DNA of 64,000 nt, from contig JADYYY010000007.1 in the NCBI GenBank assembly GCA_020853395.1, forward strand, positions 124,001 to 188,000. Direction: 5' to 3'. The notes under the pieces were generated by a model. It was not told the origin of the DNA, made no database searches, and saw nothing but the letters and a program-made list of their open reading frames with translations. Below are positions 7,651 to 19,219 of the stretch, one piece after another; positions within the stretch are counted from its first letter, which is position 1, and each line of letters opens with the position of its first letter. The position numbers and the translations under genes were made by a program. The stretch is from Acidobacteriota bacterium (GTDB lineage Bacteria > Acidobacteriota > Vicinamibacteria > Vicinamibacterales > SCN-69-37).

Positions 7651-10197
7651 TCAGGCGTTGACGACGGGCACGAGCGTCATGGCGATCGACGGCACGCGTC
7701 CAAAGACGACGTCTGCCGATTCAACGTTGTTGCCGTCGAGCACGTCCCGCGAGAGGAGCGGCCAGTGCTGCTCCCACCGCCCGCTCTCCAACGCCAGCCC
7801 TTCGATTCTCACGCGCGTATTGAATCCCAGGCCCGCCGTCGACCGGTGATGGCGTATCGCGGCGGTCACGTGCCTGGCATCGGCATACAGGCGCCCGTCG
7901 TCGGAGCCTTCGACGCCGAGATCCTCGATCGCGGGCCACGCGGCACGGTGCACCGACCCTTCCTGCCACCAGGACCAGACCTCTTCGGTCACGAACGGCA
8001 GGAACGGCGCGAACAGCCGGAGCATGACCGAGAGCGCGCGCTGAGCCGCGGCACTCGCCGAGGCTGCCGCGCCATCGTCGCGCGCTCGCCGGCGCTTCGA
8101 CAGCTCGATGTAGTCGTCGCAGAAGCTCCAGAAGAACGCCTCGATGTCCCTGAGCGCCGCCGCGTAGTCGTACGCCTCGAGCGACGAGGTGGCCGACTGC
8201 ACCACGGCCGCGAGGGCGGCGAGCATCGAGCGATCCAGCGGGTCGTCGACCGGCCCGGACGGCTCGGTCTTGGACAGCACGAACTTGGCGGCGTTCAGCA
8301 CCTTGATCGCGAGCCGGCGGCCGATCTTCATCTGCCCGGGCTCGAACGCCGTGTCGACACCGGGCCCGCCGCGCGCCGCCCAGTAGCGCACCGCGTCGGA
8401 TCCGTGCTCGTCGAGCAGCGCCATCGGCGTCACGACGTTGCCCTTGGACTTCGACATCTTCTTGCGATCGGGATCGAGCACCCATCCCGAGATGGCGGCG
8501 GTTTTCCACGGCAGCGCGCCCGCCTCGAGCTCCGAGCGCAGCACGGTCGAGAAGAGCCAGGTGCGGATGATGTCGTGGGCCTGCGGGCGCAGGTCCATCG
8601 GGAACGTGCGGCGCCACAGGTCCTCGTCGCGGCCCCATCCGCACACGATGAAGGGCGTCAGCGACGAGGTCGCCCACGTGTCCATGACGTCCGGATCGCC
8701 GATGAATCCGCCCGGCGTGCCGCGTTGATCGGCGCGGTAGCCGTCGGGCACGTCCGTCGACGGATCGACGGGCAACTGCGCCTCGCGCGGGACGAGCCGC
8801 GCCTCGTAGTCCACCGTGCCGTCCTGGCGGACCTTGTACCAGACGGGGAACGGCACGCCGAAGAAGCGCTGGCGGCTCACGCACCAATCGCCGTTCAGGC
8901 CGTTGACCCAGTTCTCGTAGCGGGCCGCCATGTGCCGCGGCACCCACTGCAGCTCGCGCCCGCGCGAGAGGAGCGTCTCGCGAACGTCCATGCTCCGGAT
9001 GAACCACTGGCGGCTCGTGATGATCTCGAGCGGACGGTCCCCCTTCTCGAAAAACTTGACGTGGTGGGTGATCGGCCGCGGCTCGCCCAGCAAATCGCCG
9101 CGCTCGCGCAGGAGCTCGACGATCCGCGTGCGAGCGCGCGTGACCGGCAGGCCGGCGAGCGCGTCGTAGTGTTGCTGCGCCTGCTCCGGCTCACGCGAGT
9201 CCCAGACGTCGAGCCCCCACTGGACCGGGCGCAGCCGCCCGTCGGCCTGCAGCACCGCGCGGACCGGCAGCGCCAGCTCGCGCCACCAGGTCACGTCGGT
9301 GACGTCGCCGAACGTGCAGATCATCGCGATGCCGGTGCCCTTCTCCGGATCCGCCAGCGGATGCGGGTGCACCGGTACCGGCACCTCGAACAGCGGGGTG
9401 AAGACGCGATGGCCGAACAGCGGGCGGTACCGCTCGTCGTCGGGATGGGCAACGAGCGCGACGCAGGCCGGCAGCAGCTCGGGGCGCGTCGTGTCGATCT
9501 CGACCGCGCCCTCGCCGTCCTCGCGGGCGAACCGGATGCGATGGTACGCGCCCGGCATCTCGCGGTCCTCCAGCTCGGCCTGTGCAACGGCGGTCCGGAA
9601 GTCCACGTCCCAGAGCGTGGGCGCCTCGAGCTGATAGGCCACGCCGCGGTCGAGCAGCCGCAGGAACGATCGCTGCGACACCCATCGGGCGTCGCGCCCG
9701 ATCGTCGCGTACGTCAACGACCAGTCCACCGACAAGCCCAGGTGGCGCCACAGCGCCTCGAACGCTTTCTCATCCTCGCCCGTGAGCGCGACGCAGAGGT
9801 CGACGAAGTTCGGCCGCGAGATCGAGATCGGGTGCGCAGGCGGCTTGGCCGGCGGCGCAAACGCCGCATCGTACGGCAGCGACGGATCGCACCGCACGCC
9901 GTAGTAGTTCTGGACGCGCCGCTCGGTCGGCAGGCCGTTGTCGTCCCACCCCATCGGGTAGAACACGGCCTTGCCGCGCATGCGTTGAAACCGCGCGATC
10001 ACGTCGGTGTGCGTGAACGAGAAGACGTGGCCGACGTGGAGCGACCCGCTGACGGTCGGCGGCGGCGTGTCGATCGAGTAGACGGCTGGGCGCGGCGCGT
10101 GGCGGTCGAACGCGTACGTGCCGTCGGCCTCCCATCGAGCCTGCCATCTGGCTTCGAGGCCTTCGAGCGCTGGTTTGTCTGGAACGCGGGGCGTCAC
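7651..10197 (-). CDS. valS: Valine--tRNA ligase
   Basis: This is a class Ia aminoacyl-tRNA synthetase that charges tRNA-Val. The 848-residue protein has the HIGH-type motif as HVGHVFSFTHTD, the editing (CP1) domain in the middle, and KKMSKSKGN before the anticodon-binding domain. The length corresponds to the shorter ValS type, and the C-terminal coiled-coil arm seen in long forms appears absent. It starts with GTG. The upstream response-regulator gene ends 10 bp before the start. Confidence 0.96.
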   Translation of the reverse strand: MTPRVPDKPALEGLEARWQARWEADGTYAFDRHAPRPAVYSIDTPPPTVSGSLHVGHVFSFTHTDVIARFQRMRGKAVFYPMGWDDNGLPTERRVQNYYGVRCDPSLPYDAAFAPPAKPPAHPISISRPNFVDLCVALTGEDEKAFEALWRHLGLSVDWSLTYATIGRDARWVSQRSFLRLLDRGVAYQLEAPTLWDVDFRTAVAQAELEDREMPGAYHRIRFAREDGEGAVEIDTTRPELLPACVALVAHPDDERYRPLFGHRVFTPLFEVPVPVHPHPLADPEKGTGIAMICTFGDVTDVTWWRELALPVRAVLQADGRLRPVQWGLDVWDSREPEQAQQHYDALAGLPVTRARTRIVELLRERGDLLGEPRPITHHVKFFEKGDRPLEIITSRQWFIRSMDVRETLLSRGRELQWVPRHMAARYENWVNGLNGDWCVSRQRFFGVPFPVWYKVRQDGTVDYEARLVPREAQLPVDPSTDVPDGYRADQRGTPGGFIGDPDVMDTWATSSLTPFIVCGWGRDEDLWRRTFPMDLRPQAHDIIRTWLFSTVLRSELEAGALPWKTAAISGWVLDPDRKKMSKSKGNVVTPMALLDEHGSDAVRYWAARGGPGVDTAFEPGQMKIGRRLAIKVLNAAKFVLSKTEPSGPVDDPLDRSMLAALAAVVQSATSSLEAYDYAAALRDIEAFFWSFCDDYIELSKRRRARDDGAAASASAAAQRALSVMLRLFAPFLPFVTEEVWSWWQEGSVHRAAWPAIEDLGVEGSDDGRLYADARHVTAAIRHHRSTAGLGFNTRVRIEGLALESGRWEQHWPLLSRDVLDGNNVESADVVFGRVPSIAMTLVPVVNA

Positions 10198-10207
10198 AAC
10201 GAGTGGC

Positions 10208-11098
10208 TTACTCCGGCCTGGCTTTGATGCGTTCGATTTCTTCGCGGACGAGGCGCTCGGCGGTCTCCGCGACGATCCGGCGCACCTGGTCCTCGGTCAT
10301 GCTGGCGAGCACGCGGCGGACCGCCTCTTCGATCGCCGCGTCGGAGACGACGGGCGGCGCGGGCGCCGCGGGCGCGAAGACGGGCGGCGGCGCCGGGATC
10401 GGCGCCGGCTGCAGCGACTGCTCGGCGGCGAGCAGCGCGGAGAACGCGTTGGCCAGCGACACGCGCGGCGCGATCGGCCCGTCGCGGCGCTCGATCGGCA
10501 GGGTGGCGTGGCTCGTCTCCCACACGGGGCGCGACGGCGGCTCGAGCGGCTCGGGCACGCCGCTCGCGATGGGCAGCGGCGCCGCCGGCTCTGGCGGCGC
10601 CAGCGGGACCGGCGCGACGCCCCGGGCCGCGCCCGGGAACGGCGTGACGTTGGCTGACGCGGCGGGCGCCGGAATCGCCGCCGGCACCGCCGCAGCCGCG
10701 GCGGCCGCTCGAGCGGCGGCCGCGGCGTGGTCGTGCTCCTGGAGCAGCGTCTTCACGCGGCTGACCAGTTGCTGCGGCTCGAACGGCTTCACCAGCACGC
10801 CGGCACAGCCGAGCGCCTGGACGCGGTCGTGATCGATCGGCTCGAACGCGCCGGCGAGCAGCAGCACCGGCACGTCGCGCAGCCGCGCCGACTGGCGGAC
10901 GAACGCCGCAATCGCGTAACCGTCGACCTCCGGCACCTCCACGTCGGCGAGCACGATGTCGGGCGCGTCGTGTTCCATCCACTGCAGCGCCCGCCGGCCA
11001 TCGCCCATCGAGACGACCCGCACGTCCTCGTGCGCGAAGGTCAGCTCGATGACGCGCTGAATCGTCACGCTGTCATCGGCCAGCAGCAACGTCTTCAT
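10208..11098 (-). CDS. Response regulator receiver protein with Ala/Pro-rich linker
   Basis: The N-terminal 120 residues form a CheY-like receiver domain: LLLADDS (acidic pocket), DIVLADVEVPEVDGY with the phosphorylatable Asp, and VLVKPF with the conserved Lys. A long Ala/Pro-rich linker follows (about 125-240). A helical tail (EEAVRRVLASMTEDQVRRI and so on) resembles dimerisation helices found in myxobacterial and acidobacterial receivers. There is no DNA-binding or enzymatic output domain, so it probably acts through protein contacts. The start at 11098 (MKTLLLADDS) is preferred to an upstream in-frame ATG that overlaps the next gene. Confidence 0.88.
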   Translation of the reverse strand: MKTLLLADDSVTIQRVIELTFAHEDVRVVSMGDGRRALQWMEHDAPDIVLADVEVPEVDGYAIAAFVRQSARLRDVPVLLLAGAFEPIDHDRVQALGCAGVLVKPFEPQQLVSRVKTLLQEHDHAAAAARAAAAAAAVPAAIPAPAASANVTPFPGAARGVAPVPLAPPEPAAPLPIASGVPEPLEPPSRPVWETSHATLPIERRDGPIAPRVSLANAFSALLAAEQSLQPAPIPAPPPVFAPAAPAPPVVSDAAIEEAVRRVLASMTEDQVRRIVAETAERLVREEIERIKARPE

Positions 11099-11105
11099 CG
11101 CGCGT

Positions 11106-11543
11106 TCAGAGAACCTCGGCTCGCTCGGGGACGGCGTGGTTGATGAAATCAATGATCTGCTGCATCGGCGTGCCGGGCGGAAAGATGCCTCGGACTCCGA
11201 TCTCCTTCAAAGCCGGCACGTCGGCCTCCGGAATGATACCGCCGACGAGCACGGCGACGTCCTGCAACCCGCGCTCGCGCACGAGCGCCATGACCTGCGG
11301 GCAGATGTGCAGGTGCGCGCCGGAGAGCATCGACAACCCGATGACGTCGACGTCCTCCTGCAGCGCGGCCGCGACGATCTGTTCCGGGGTCTGCCGCAGG
11401 CCCGTGTAGATCACTTCCATGCCTGCGTCCCGCAGCGCCCGGGCGATTACCTTCGCGCCGCGGTCGTGTCCGTCGAGTCCGGGCTTCGCGATCAGCACCC
11501 TCGTGCGCCTGGTCCCGGCAGCCCGTGCGCCCGCCTCCGGCAT
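11106..11543 (-). CDS. Cobalamin-binding subunit of methylmalonyl-CoA mutase-type enzyme
   Basis: This 145-residue protein is a stand-alone B12-binding domain of the methylmalonyl-CoA mutase C-terminal type. It shows the DxHxxG base-off signature (DGHDRG), then GLSMLSGAH and [12 protein letters not shown], as in the small subunit or C-terminal domain of acyl-CoA mutases. It would pair with a separate catalytic subunit that is not in this window. It is probably the first gene of the operon running down to the RNA methyltransferase. It could serve propionate/branched-chain breakdown together with the acyl-CoA dehydrogenases nearby. Confidence 0.92.
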   Translation of the reverse strand: MPEAGARAAGTRRTRVLIAKPGLDGHDRGAKVIARALRDAGMEVIYTGLRQTPEQIVAAALQEDVDVIGLSMLSGAHLHICPQVMALVRERGLQDVAVLVGGIIPEADVPALKEIGVRGIFPPGTPMQQIIDFINHAVPERAEVL

Positions 11544-11940
11544 CTCGGGCCTATTCTATCCATTTGCAAGGCGCATGCCCCGGCCCGCGCGACCGGAACG
11601 TTTCCGGCAGACCGCAGCCGCGCCCGCGCGGCGCGGCCGGTTTCAGAACCGCCGGGCCGCTTACCATCTTGACGGCCTCGTCCACCAATCGGCCGCCGCG
11701 GCGATGGCCGGCGCCAGCTCGTCGCACGCTCGCCGCGCGGGCGCCAGCCGCGCACATTCGAGCAGCGCAGATGACCCCTCCATCGCCTCGTGCCGGCGAT
11801 CATTCTCATCGATTGACGCGGAGACGGACAGATGGCGCGAACGCCGATCCAGCGTCGGGCGATCACGACGTCACATGGAAAGGCGGGACAGGAGCGCTGC
11901 CCAGCGATCGGCTCGCCGACGTCGCGAGTGGGATCCCGGC
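11544..11940. other. Gene-poor stretch (397 bp)
   Basis: This lies between the start of the B12-binding subunit gene and the end of the VWA gene, both on the minus strand. I see no gene with credible protein features. The end near 11544-11575 is the only AT-richer part and probably carries the promoter for the minus-strand operon (a TAGAAT-like hexamer), but no convincing -35 partner was found. Confidence 0.4.
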
Positions 11941-13980
11941 CTAGCCGGTGACCCGGATGCCGAGCAGCCGCTTCGTGACGTCACCGTTCGCGTCGGCGGA
12001 GATCTCGATCACGTAGTCGCTGGGAGGGAACGCGCCGAGGCTGAACTCGGATTCGAAGACGTTGCCGTTCTTGACCGGCGGCGGCATGCTTGCGACGCTC
12101 TGGCCCGACTGGTTCAGGATGCGCATCGTCACGGCCGGCGTCGTGCCGCCGGGCCCGTAGGCTTCGAACCGCAGCAACAGGCGCTCGGCTTTCGAGAACG
12201 AGCGCCCGGTCGTCGGCAGCGGCGAGGCCGAGGCGCGCAGCGCCTGGAGGTCGCGCGCGGTGCGGCCACGGAACACGAAAGGCGTCGTGATCTGCGCGGT
12301 GGGCGTGCCGAAGTCCGGCACGTCGATGACCGCATCGGTCGACTCGATCCGCCGCCCGGCCGCGTTCTGGACCTCGACGCGGACGCGCACGGTACCGGCC
12401 GGCGCGTCGAACCGCGCAACGCCGGCCGGCGGCATCGTCGTCGTCGTGGCTTCGGGCCCGACGCGGCCGCTGAACAGCGGCGTGCCCGACACGGTCTCGG
12501 CGGTGACGTTCAGATGGTCGACGCGCTCCGCCGGGTCGCGGCCGCTCCCGGCCGATTCCCAGACGAGCGTGACCTGCGCCTTCTCGGCGGCCCCGCGCGC
12601 AGCGCCAAGCCAGAGAGTGACGGGCTGACGGCGGCCGGCATCCGCCACCGACACGAGCGTGGTCAACGCCTCCGACACATCGCCCCGAACCTCGGCCTTC
12701 GGCGCGGCGGCACGCTCCGCCTCGTCGGCCGAAATCGCCCAGTAGCCCTTGCGCGCGCGCACTTCCACGTCACGCCGCTTCACGCGCACCTGGATCTCGT
12801 GGAACTTGCCGTCGCGGAACTGGGACGACGACGTGTAGCCGAGCAGGTAATAGGAACTGCCGTCCTTGACCATCTGCTGCAGCGCCGGCAGCGGATCGTT
12901 GCGGTTGACGATCGCGCGGCCGTCGGTCTGGTCGGCGATCGTCCGCAGCATCTCCGTGGTCTGCCCGAGAATCAGCCGGTCGAACTGGATGCCCACCGTG
13001 TCGGCGGCCGAAAACTCGCCCGACGCCAGGCCCCGCGGATCGATCGTGTAGATCGCCGTATTGGTGCGCGCCGCGGCGCTGAACACGCGCTGCAGATCCG
13101 AGATGAGCTCCATCGAATCGAGCAACTGCTGCCCTTCCATCGCCGAGCCCGGCTGGGGCGACATCCCGCCGCTCTGGGGGATGGTGCCGAGCGGCGTGCC
13201 GCTCACGAGCGCGCCCTCGGGCAACGTGTTCGACATGCCCTCGCTCACGTAGAGCACGGTCTTGCGCCCCACGCGGAACGTCGCCATGAACTCCGCTAGC
13301 GCCCGCAGCGCGGCGATCGTCCACATGTTCCGCAGCCGCTCCTGCACCACCGGCGGCTCGCCCTCGTACCGGTACTCGATCGGGTACTTCGGCACGTAGT
13401 TGTACTTGCGGCCCAGGAAGCTCATGAGCTGCCCGGCCGTGGCGTCGTGATTGCGAGAGAACGTGAGGCCCGACGCCGGCAGCATCGGCATCGTGATGGC
13501 GACCAGATCGCGCGGCGAGAGCTGGCTCACGAAGCGCGCGAGCTGCTGGCGGATCACGAGGCTGTTGCCAACGCGCGTGTGGTAGTCGTCGAGAAAGATG
13601 ACGAGCAGGCGATTGCGCTCCGACGCCACCTCGACGGCGTGCTCCGACGGGCTGAGGATGTCGCGCTGCGCCGACGCGTCGGCATAGCCGTCGTCCAGTT
13701 GGACGAGCCGGAAGGCTTCGATCGTCTGGGGTTTACCGGCCTCGCGGATCTCGAAGTCGTTGGCGGTCAGGTCCGTCACGGACCGCCCCTTGCCGTCGGT
13801 GACGATGACGTCGACGCTCACCGAGTCGATGCCGCTGCGGAAGACGGGCGGCTCGGCCTGCGCGCCTTGCTGTGCGGGTGGCGCCGCCGGCGCCGGCTGC
13901 TGCGCCGCCGGCTGCACGGCTGCTGTCGCAACCGCCGCGAAGATGGCTAACGCTGAACGGGCCAGTCGGGCAGCGGTCAT
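11941..13980 (-). CDS. Secreted VWA domain protein (acidobacterial VWFA-related type)
   Basis: The 679-residue protein begins with a signal peptide (MTAARLARSALAIFAAVATAAV), then a Pro/Ala/Gln-rich spacer. A beta domain follows, typical of this family (VDVIVTDGKGRSVTDLTANDFEI, found ahead of the VWA domain). The VWA domain has LLVIFLDDYHTR in place of a canonical DxSxS, so the metal site is degenerate. The C-terminal 250 residues are beta-rich and probably extracytoplasmic. Its role is unknown; family members are numerous in Acidobacteriota. The start at 13980 is fixed by the signal peptide, and the open frame upstream overlaps the acyl-CoA dehydrogenase gene. Confidence 0.88.
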   Translation of the reverse strand: MTAARLARSALAIFAAVATAAVQPAAQQPAPAAPPAQQGAQAEPPVFRSGIDSVSVDVIVTDGKGRSVTDLTANDFEIREAGKPQTIEAFRLVQLDDGYADASAQRDILSPSEHAVEVASERNRLLVIFLDDYHTRVGNSLVIRQQLARFVSQLSPRDLVAITMPMLPASGLTFSRNHDATAGQLMSFLGRKYNYVPKYPIEYRYEGEPPVVQERLRNMWTIAALRALAEFMATFRVGRKTVLYVSEGMSNTLPEGALVSGTPLGTIPQSGGMSPQPGSAMEGQQLLDSMELISDLQRVFSAAARTNTAIYTIDPRGLASGEFSAADTVGIQFDRLILGQTTEMLRTIADQTDGRAIVNRNDPLPALQQMVKDGSSYYLLGYTSSSQFRDGKFHEIQVRVKRRDVEVRARKGYWAISADEAERAAAPKAEVRGDVSEALTTLVSVADAGRRQPVTLWLGAARGAAEKAQVTLVWESAGSGRDPAERVDHLNVTAETVSGTPLFSGRVGPEATTTTMPPAGVARFDAPAGTVRVRVEVQNAAGRRIESTDAVIDVPDFGTPTAQITTPFVFRGRTARDLQALRASASPLPTTGRSFSKAERLLLRFEAYGPGGTTPAVTMRILNQSGQSVASMPPPVKNGNVFESEFSLGAFPPSDYVIEISADANGDVTKRLLGIRVTG

Positions 13981-14019
13981 ACCGTGAGGTCGATGAACGC
14001 AATGATACCATCCGCCCCC

Positions 14020-15192
14020 ATGTCGGACCCGCCCGCGCCGCCCGGTCCGCTCACGAGGCTCGCAGAGGACGAACACCTGTTCCGGCTGTCGGTCCGCGAG
14101 TTCGCCCGGGCGGCGGTGCGGCCGCTCGTCCGCGAGATGGATCAGCAGGGTGCGCTCTCGCCCGCGATCGTCGCGCGGCTCTTCGAGCTGGGCCTCATGG
14201 GCATCGAAGTGCCGGAATCGGCGGGCGGCGCCGGCGGCCGGTTCTTCCACGCGATCCTCGCCGTCGAGGAGCTCTCGCGGGTCGATCCGTCGGTGGGCCT
14301 GCTCGTCGACGTCCAGAACACGCTCGTCGTCAACGCCGTGCGACGGTGGGGCACGCCGGCGCTCGCCGCCGAGGTGCTGCCCAGGCTCGCCTCGTCCGTC
14401 GTCGGCGCGTACGCGCTCTCGGAGGCGGAAGCGGGCAGCGACGCGTTCGCGCTGCAGACGAGCGCGGTCTCCGAGGGCGGCGCGTTCGTCCTGAGCGGCC
14501 GCAAGCTCTGGATCACGAACGCGCACGAGGCCGGGCTGTTCATCGTCTTCGCGACGGTCGATCGCGGCGCCGGCCACCGCGGCATCACCGCGTTCGTCGT
14601 CGACCGCGACACGCCGGGGCTCTCCGTCGGACGAAAAGAAGACAAGCTCGGCATCAGAGCGTCGAGCACGTGCGAGGTCGTGCTCGATTGCTGCCGCGTG
14701 CCGGCCGCGCGCGTCCTCGGAACGGTGGGCCAGGGCTACAAGGTCGCGATCGAGACGCTGAACGATGGCCGCATCGGGATCGGCGCGCAGATGGTGGGCC
14801 TCGCCGCCGACGCGCTCGAGCGCGCGATCGCGCACGTCTCCGCGCGCCGGCAGTTCGGCCGTCCGATTGCCGAGTTCCAGGCCGTGCAGTTCCAACTGGC
14901 ACGCGCGGCGGCCGACCTCGAAGCCGCGAGGCTGCTCGTCTACAACGCGGCGCGGCTCCGCGACGCGGGAGAACCGCTCGTCGCCGAATCCGCGATCGCC
15001 AAGCTCGTCGCATCCGAGACGGCCGAGCGCGTCGCGTCGCTCGCGGTCAACCTGCTCGGCGGCGCGGGGTTCGTCCGTGACGGCATGGTCGAGAAGCTGT
15101 ACCGCGACGCGAAGATCGGACAGATCTACGAGGGGACGTCGAACCTGCAACTGCAGACGATCGCGAAGCACCTGCTGCGGCCGGCGCGGTGA
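14020..15192 (+). CDS. Acyl-CoA dehydrogenase
   Basis: This FAD-dependent acyl-CoA dehydrogenase (390 residues) introduces the alpha-beta double bond in fatty acid or branched-chain acyl-CoA breakdown. Visible signatures are YALSEAEAGSDAFAL (first ACAD signature), RQFGRPIAEFQAVQF and the C-terminal second signature KIGQIYEGTSNLQ. This shows the catalytic Glu region of short/branched-chain types. The ATG at 14020 (MSDPPAPPG) is preferred to a GTG 36 bp upstream. It is convergent with a second acyl-CoA dehydrogenase gene 15 bp away. Confidence 0.94.
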   Translation: MSDPPAPPGPLTRLAEDEHLFRLSVREFARAAVRPLVREMDQQGALSPAIVARLFELGLMGIEVPESAGGAGGRFFHAILAVEELSRVDPSVGLLVDVQNTLVVNAVRRWGTPALAAEVLPRLASSVVGAYALSEAEAGSDAFALQTSAVSEGGAFVLSGRKLWITNAHEAGLFIVFATVDRGAGHRGITAFVVDRDTPGLSVGRKEDKLGIRASSTCEVVLDCCRVPAARVLGTVGQGYKVAIETLNDGRIGIGAQMVGLAADALERAIAHVSARRQFGRPIAEFQAVQFQLARAAADLEAARLLVYNAARLRDAGEPLVAESAIAKLVASETAERVASLAVNLLGGAGFVRDGMVEKLYRDAKIGQIYEGTSNLQLQTIAKHLLRPAR

Positions 15193-15207
15193 CGCGCCCG
15201 CGCGGTG

Positions 15208-16353
15208 TCAGTGGGCGGGCCCGCCGAGCAACGCCTTGGCGATGAGCAGCCGCTGGACCTCCGAGGTGCCCTGGTAGATCTCCGTCGCGCGCGCGTCGCG
15301 GAACAGACGCTCGAGCCGCGACCCGCGCCGGTAGCCCGACGAGGCGAGGATCTGCATCGCGCGATCGGCGGCGGCATGCGCGGCCTCCGACGCCTGGAGC
15401 TTGGCCATCGCCGCCTCCTTCACGACCGACGGCGAGCGATCGTAGAGATCGGCGGCCCGCCACGTCAGCAGCCGCGCGGCCTCGAGCTCGGTCGCCAGAT
15501 CCGCGAGCTGGAACTGGATCGCCTGGAACTGGCCGATCGGCTGCCCGAACGCGTGCCGCGTGCGTGCGTACTCGAGCGCCTCGTCGAGCGCCGACTGCCC
15601 CACGCCGAGCGCCTGCGCCGCGATCGCGATCCGTCCGCCTTGCAACGCGCGCATGGCGATGGCGAAGCCGCCGCCCTCGGGGCCGAGGCGTGCGTCGGAC
15701 GGCAGCGACACACGGTCGAAGATCAGATCGACGCAGCCGAGCCCGCGGACGCCGAGCGAATCACACGGGCGACGCGAGACGCCGGGCGCGTCGAGCGGAA
15801 CGAGGAACGCGGAGATCTGCCGGCGGGGCCCATCGCCGGCGGTCGCCGCGAACACGATGGCGACATCGGCCTGCTCGGCGTTGGCCACCCACACCTTGGT
15901 GCCCGACAGCACATAGCCTTCGGGCACCGGCGTCGCGCGTGCCTGCTGATTCGCGGAGTCCGATCCGGCGTCTGCCTCGGACAGCGCGAAGGCGCCCAGC
16001 GCGGCGCCGGACGCGAGCCGGTGCAGCCAGGCGTCGCGCTGCGCCGCCGTGCCCGCGACGGCGATCGGCTCGACGACGAGCGCGTTCGTCACCGTGAGGA
16101 TGACGGCCACCGTCGCGCTCGCGCCCGCGACGAGCTCGATGGCGAGCGCGCTCGTGAGGCACGCCTGCCCGCCGCCGGCGGGCGGCGGCAGCGTCATCGC
16201 GAGCAGGCCGACCTCCGCCGCGCGTGCGACCAGCTCGCGCGGATACCGCGCGGTCGCGTCGATCTCCGCCGCGCGCGGCGCCACCTCGTCGCGCGCGAAC
16301 GCGCGGACGCGATCGAGAAACGCTTCCTGCGCCGGCGAGAGCGAGAAATCCAT
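15208..16353 (-). CDS. Acyl-CoA dehydrogenase
   Basis: This is a second acyl-CoA dehydrogenase (381 residues), paralogous to the convergent one at 14020. It has FALSEADAGSDSANQ, RHAFGQPIGQFQAIQFQ and ATEIYQGTSEVQ, the family signatures in order. The start MDFSLSPAQEAFLDRVRAFA is typical of the family. Two adjacent ACADs plus the B12-dependent mutase subunit suggest an amino-acid or odd-chain acyl-CoA degradation setting, but the substrate class is inferred only. Confidence 0.94.
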   Translation of the reverse strand: MDFSLSPAQEAFLDRVRAFARDEVAPRAAEIDATARYPRELVARAAEVGLLAMTLPPPAGGGQACLTSALAIELVAGASATVAVILTVTNALVVEPIAVAGTAAQRDAWLHRLASGAALGAFALSEADAGSDSANQQARATPVPEGYVLSGTKVWVANAEQADVAIVFAATAGDGPRRQISAFLVPLDAPGVSRRPCDSLGVRGLGCVDLIFDRVSLPSDARLGPEGGGFAIAMRALQGGRIAIAAQALGVGQSALDEALEYARTRHAFGQPIGQFQAIQFQLADLATELEAARLLTWRAADLYDRSPSVVKEAAMAKLQASEAAHAAADRAMQILASSGYRRGSRLERLFRDARATEIYQGTSEVQRLLIAKALLGGPAH

Positions 16354-16395
16354 GGAACTACATTTCGCTGATTTGGCGGCGATGACGTCTTCCGC

Positions 16396-16887
16396 TCATC
16401 GCTCGAGCCGGGCGATCGCCTCGCGGAGCCGCGTCGCCGTGGTGCCGAGCTCTTCGGGGAGCACGCGCGTGTCGCCGAAGACCGTCATGAAGCTCGTGTC
16501 GCCGTTCCAGCGCGGGACGACGTGGAGGTGGAGGTGGTCGGCGATGCCTGCGCCCGCCGACGTGCCGACGTTCACGCCCATGTTGAACCCCTGCGGCCGG
16601 TACAGCTCCGTCAGCGCGCGTTCGACGAGCTGCGCGAGCGCCATCACCTCGGCGAGCTCCGCGCCGTCGAAGTCCGACAGCCGCGGCGCATGCCGGTTCG
16701 GCACGACCATCACGTGGCCGTTGTTGTAGGGGAACTTGTTGAGGATGACGAACGCGCGCTCGCCGCGGTGGACGAGGAGCGGCTGATCCGCCGAGCCGCC
16801 GGCCGCGGCGCAGAAGACGCATTCGCTTCGCGACGCCGCGCCCCCGGTCACGTAGGCCAGCCGCCAGGGCGTGTAGAGGCGATCCAT
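16396..16887 (-). CDS. HIT family nucleotide hydrolase/phosphorylase
   Basis: This 163-residue histidine-triad protein has the active-site motif HLHLHVVPRW (HxHxHxx), preceded by an N-terminal CVFC pair as in Zn-binding HIT/Ap4A-phosphorylase-like enzymes. Family members hydrolyse dinucleoside polyphosphates or nucleoside phosphoramidates. VILNKFPYNNGHVMVVPNRH is the conserved beta hairpin of the fold. It lies 30 bp downstream of the HU/IHF gene on the same strand. Confidence 0.93.
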   Translation of the reverse strand: MDRLYTPWRLAYVTGGAASRSECVFCAAAGGSADQPLLVHRGERAFVILNKFPYNNGHVMVVPNRHAPRLSDFDGAELAEVMALAQLVERALTELYRPQGFNMGVNVGTSAGAGIADHLHLHVVPRWNGDTSFMTVFGDTRVLPEELGTTATRLREAIARLER

Positions 16888-16917
16888 CGGCCCGTCCGGC
16901 GGCCCACGCTGCCCGCG

Positions 16918-17241
16918 CTACTCCGGAAGGCCGGTCGGCTCGGAGTGTGGCGCCGGGCCGGCGTCGGCCTTGTTGATCAAATCCTTCAGCTCTTTGCCCG
17001 GCTTGAAGTAGGGCACGTGCTTGGGCGGCACGTCCACCTTGTCGCCCGTCTTCGGATTGCGGCCCTTGCGCGGCTCGCGCCGGCGCAGCCGGAAGCTCCC
17101 GAACCCGCGCAGCTCGATCTTGTCGCCGCGGCGCAGCGCCTCGACGATGGTCTGGAAGACGGTATCGACGATGACCTCGGAGTGCTTCTTGGTGAGGTCC
17201 GAGACGCGCGAGACTTCTTCGACCAGTTCTGCTTTTGTCAT
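16918..17241 (-). CDS. HU/IHF family nucleoid protein
   Basis: This 107-residue DNA-bending protein has the HU/IHF core: MTKAELVEEVSRVSDLTKKH, then ELRGFGSF, and the arm region RKGRNPKTGDKVDVPPKHVPYFKPGKELK. The position next to rpsA matches ihfB in many genomes, so an IHF-beta-like assignment is likely, but an HU role is not excluded. The last 17 residues (DAGPAPHSEPTGLPE) are an extra acidic/Pro tail beyond the usual length of about 90-95 residues. Confidence 0.92.
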   Translation of the reverse strand: MTKAELVEEVSRVSDLTKKHSEVIVDTVFQTIVEALRRGDKIELRGFGSFRLRRREPRKGRNPKTGDKVDVPPKHVPYFKPGKELKDLINKADAGPAPHSEPTGLPE

Positions 17242-17325
17242 GGGAAGACGGGGCGCGGCCGACAGGCGGCAGGCGCGCGTCGAGGACGCACCGCCCGCCG
17301 CCGTCCAGCCTGGCTCATGACGGGA

Positions 17326-19083
<1,758 letters not shown>

Positions 19084-19170
19084 TCGTTCCGGATCCTCCT
19101 CGAACTGATGCCGAATCACAGCTTCGGCTGGCTGAAGAGTGGGGTCGCGAGGAAATGCGATAAGCGTAGA

Positions 19171-19200
19171 ATTATCCAGTACTTAACGCGGCGAAATCAA
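19171..19200 (-). promoter_or_regulatory. Candidate sigma-70-type promoter for rpsA
   Basis: On the minus strand TTGATT (-35-like) and GATAAT (-10-like) are separated by 18 bp. This would give a start point near 19164 and an untranslated leader of about 80 nt before rpsA. The region is clearly more AT-rich than its surroundings. It also lies in the gap shared with the divergent gene at 19220. Confidence 0.45.
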
Positions 19201-19219
19201 CCCGGAGGAGGCCAAGAGC

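Noticed and set aside
13981-15171. N-terminal extension of the VWA protein frame across the acyl-CoA dehydrogenase gene
   Set aside because: The extension overlaps a clear gene on the other strand, and the signal peptide starting at 13980 marks the true start.
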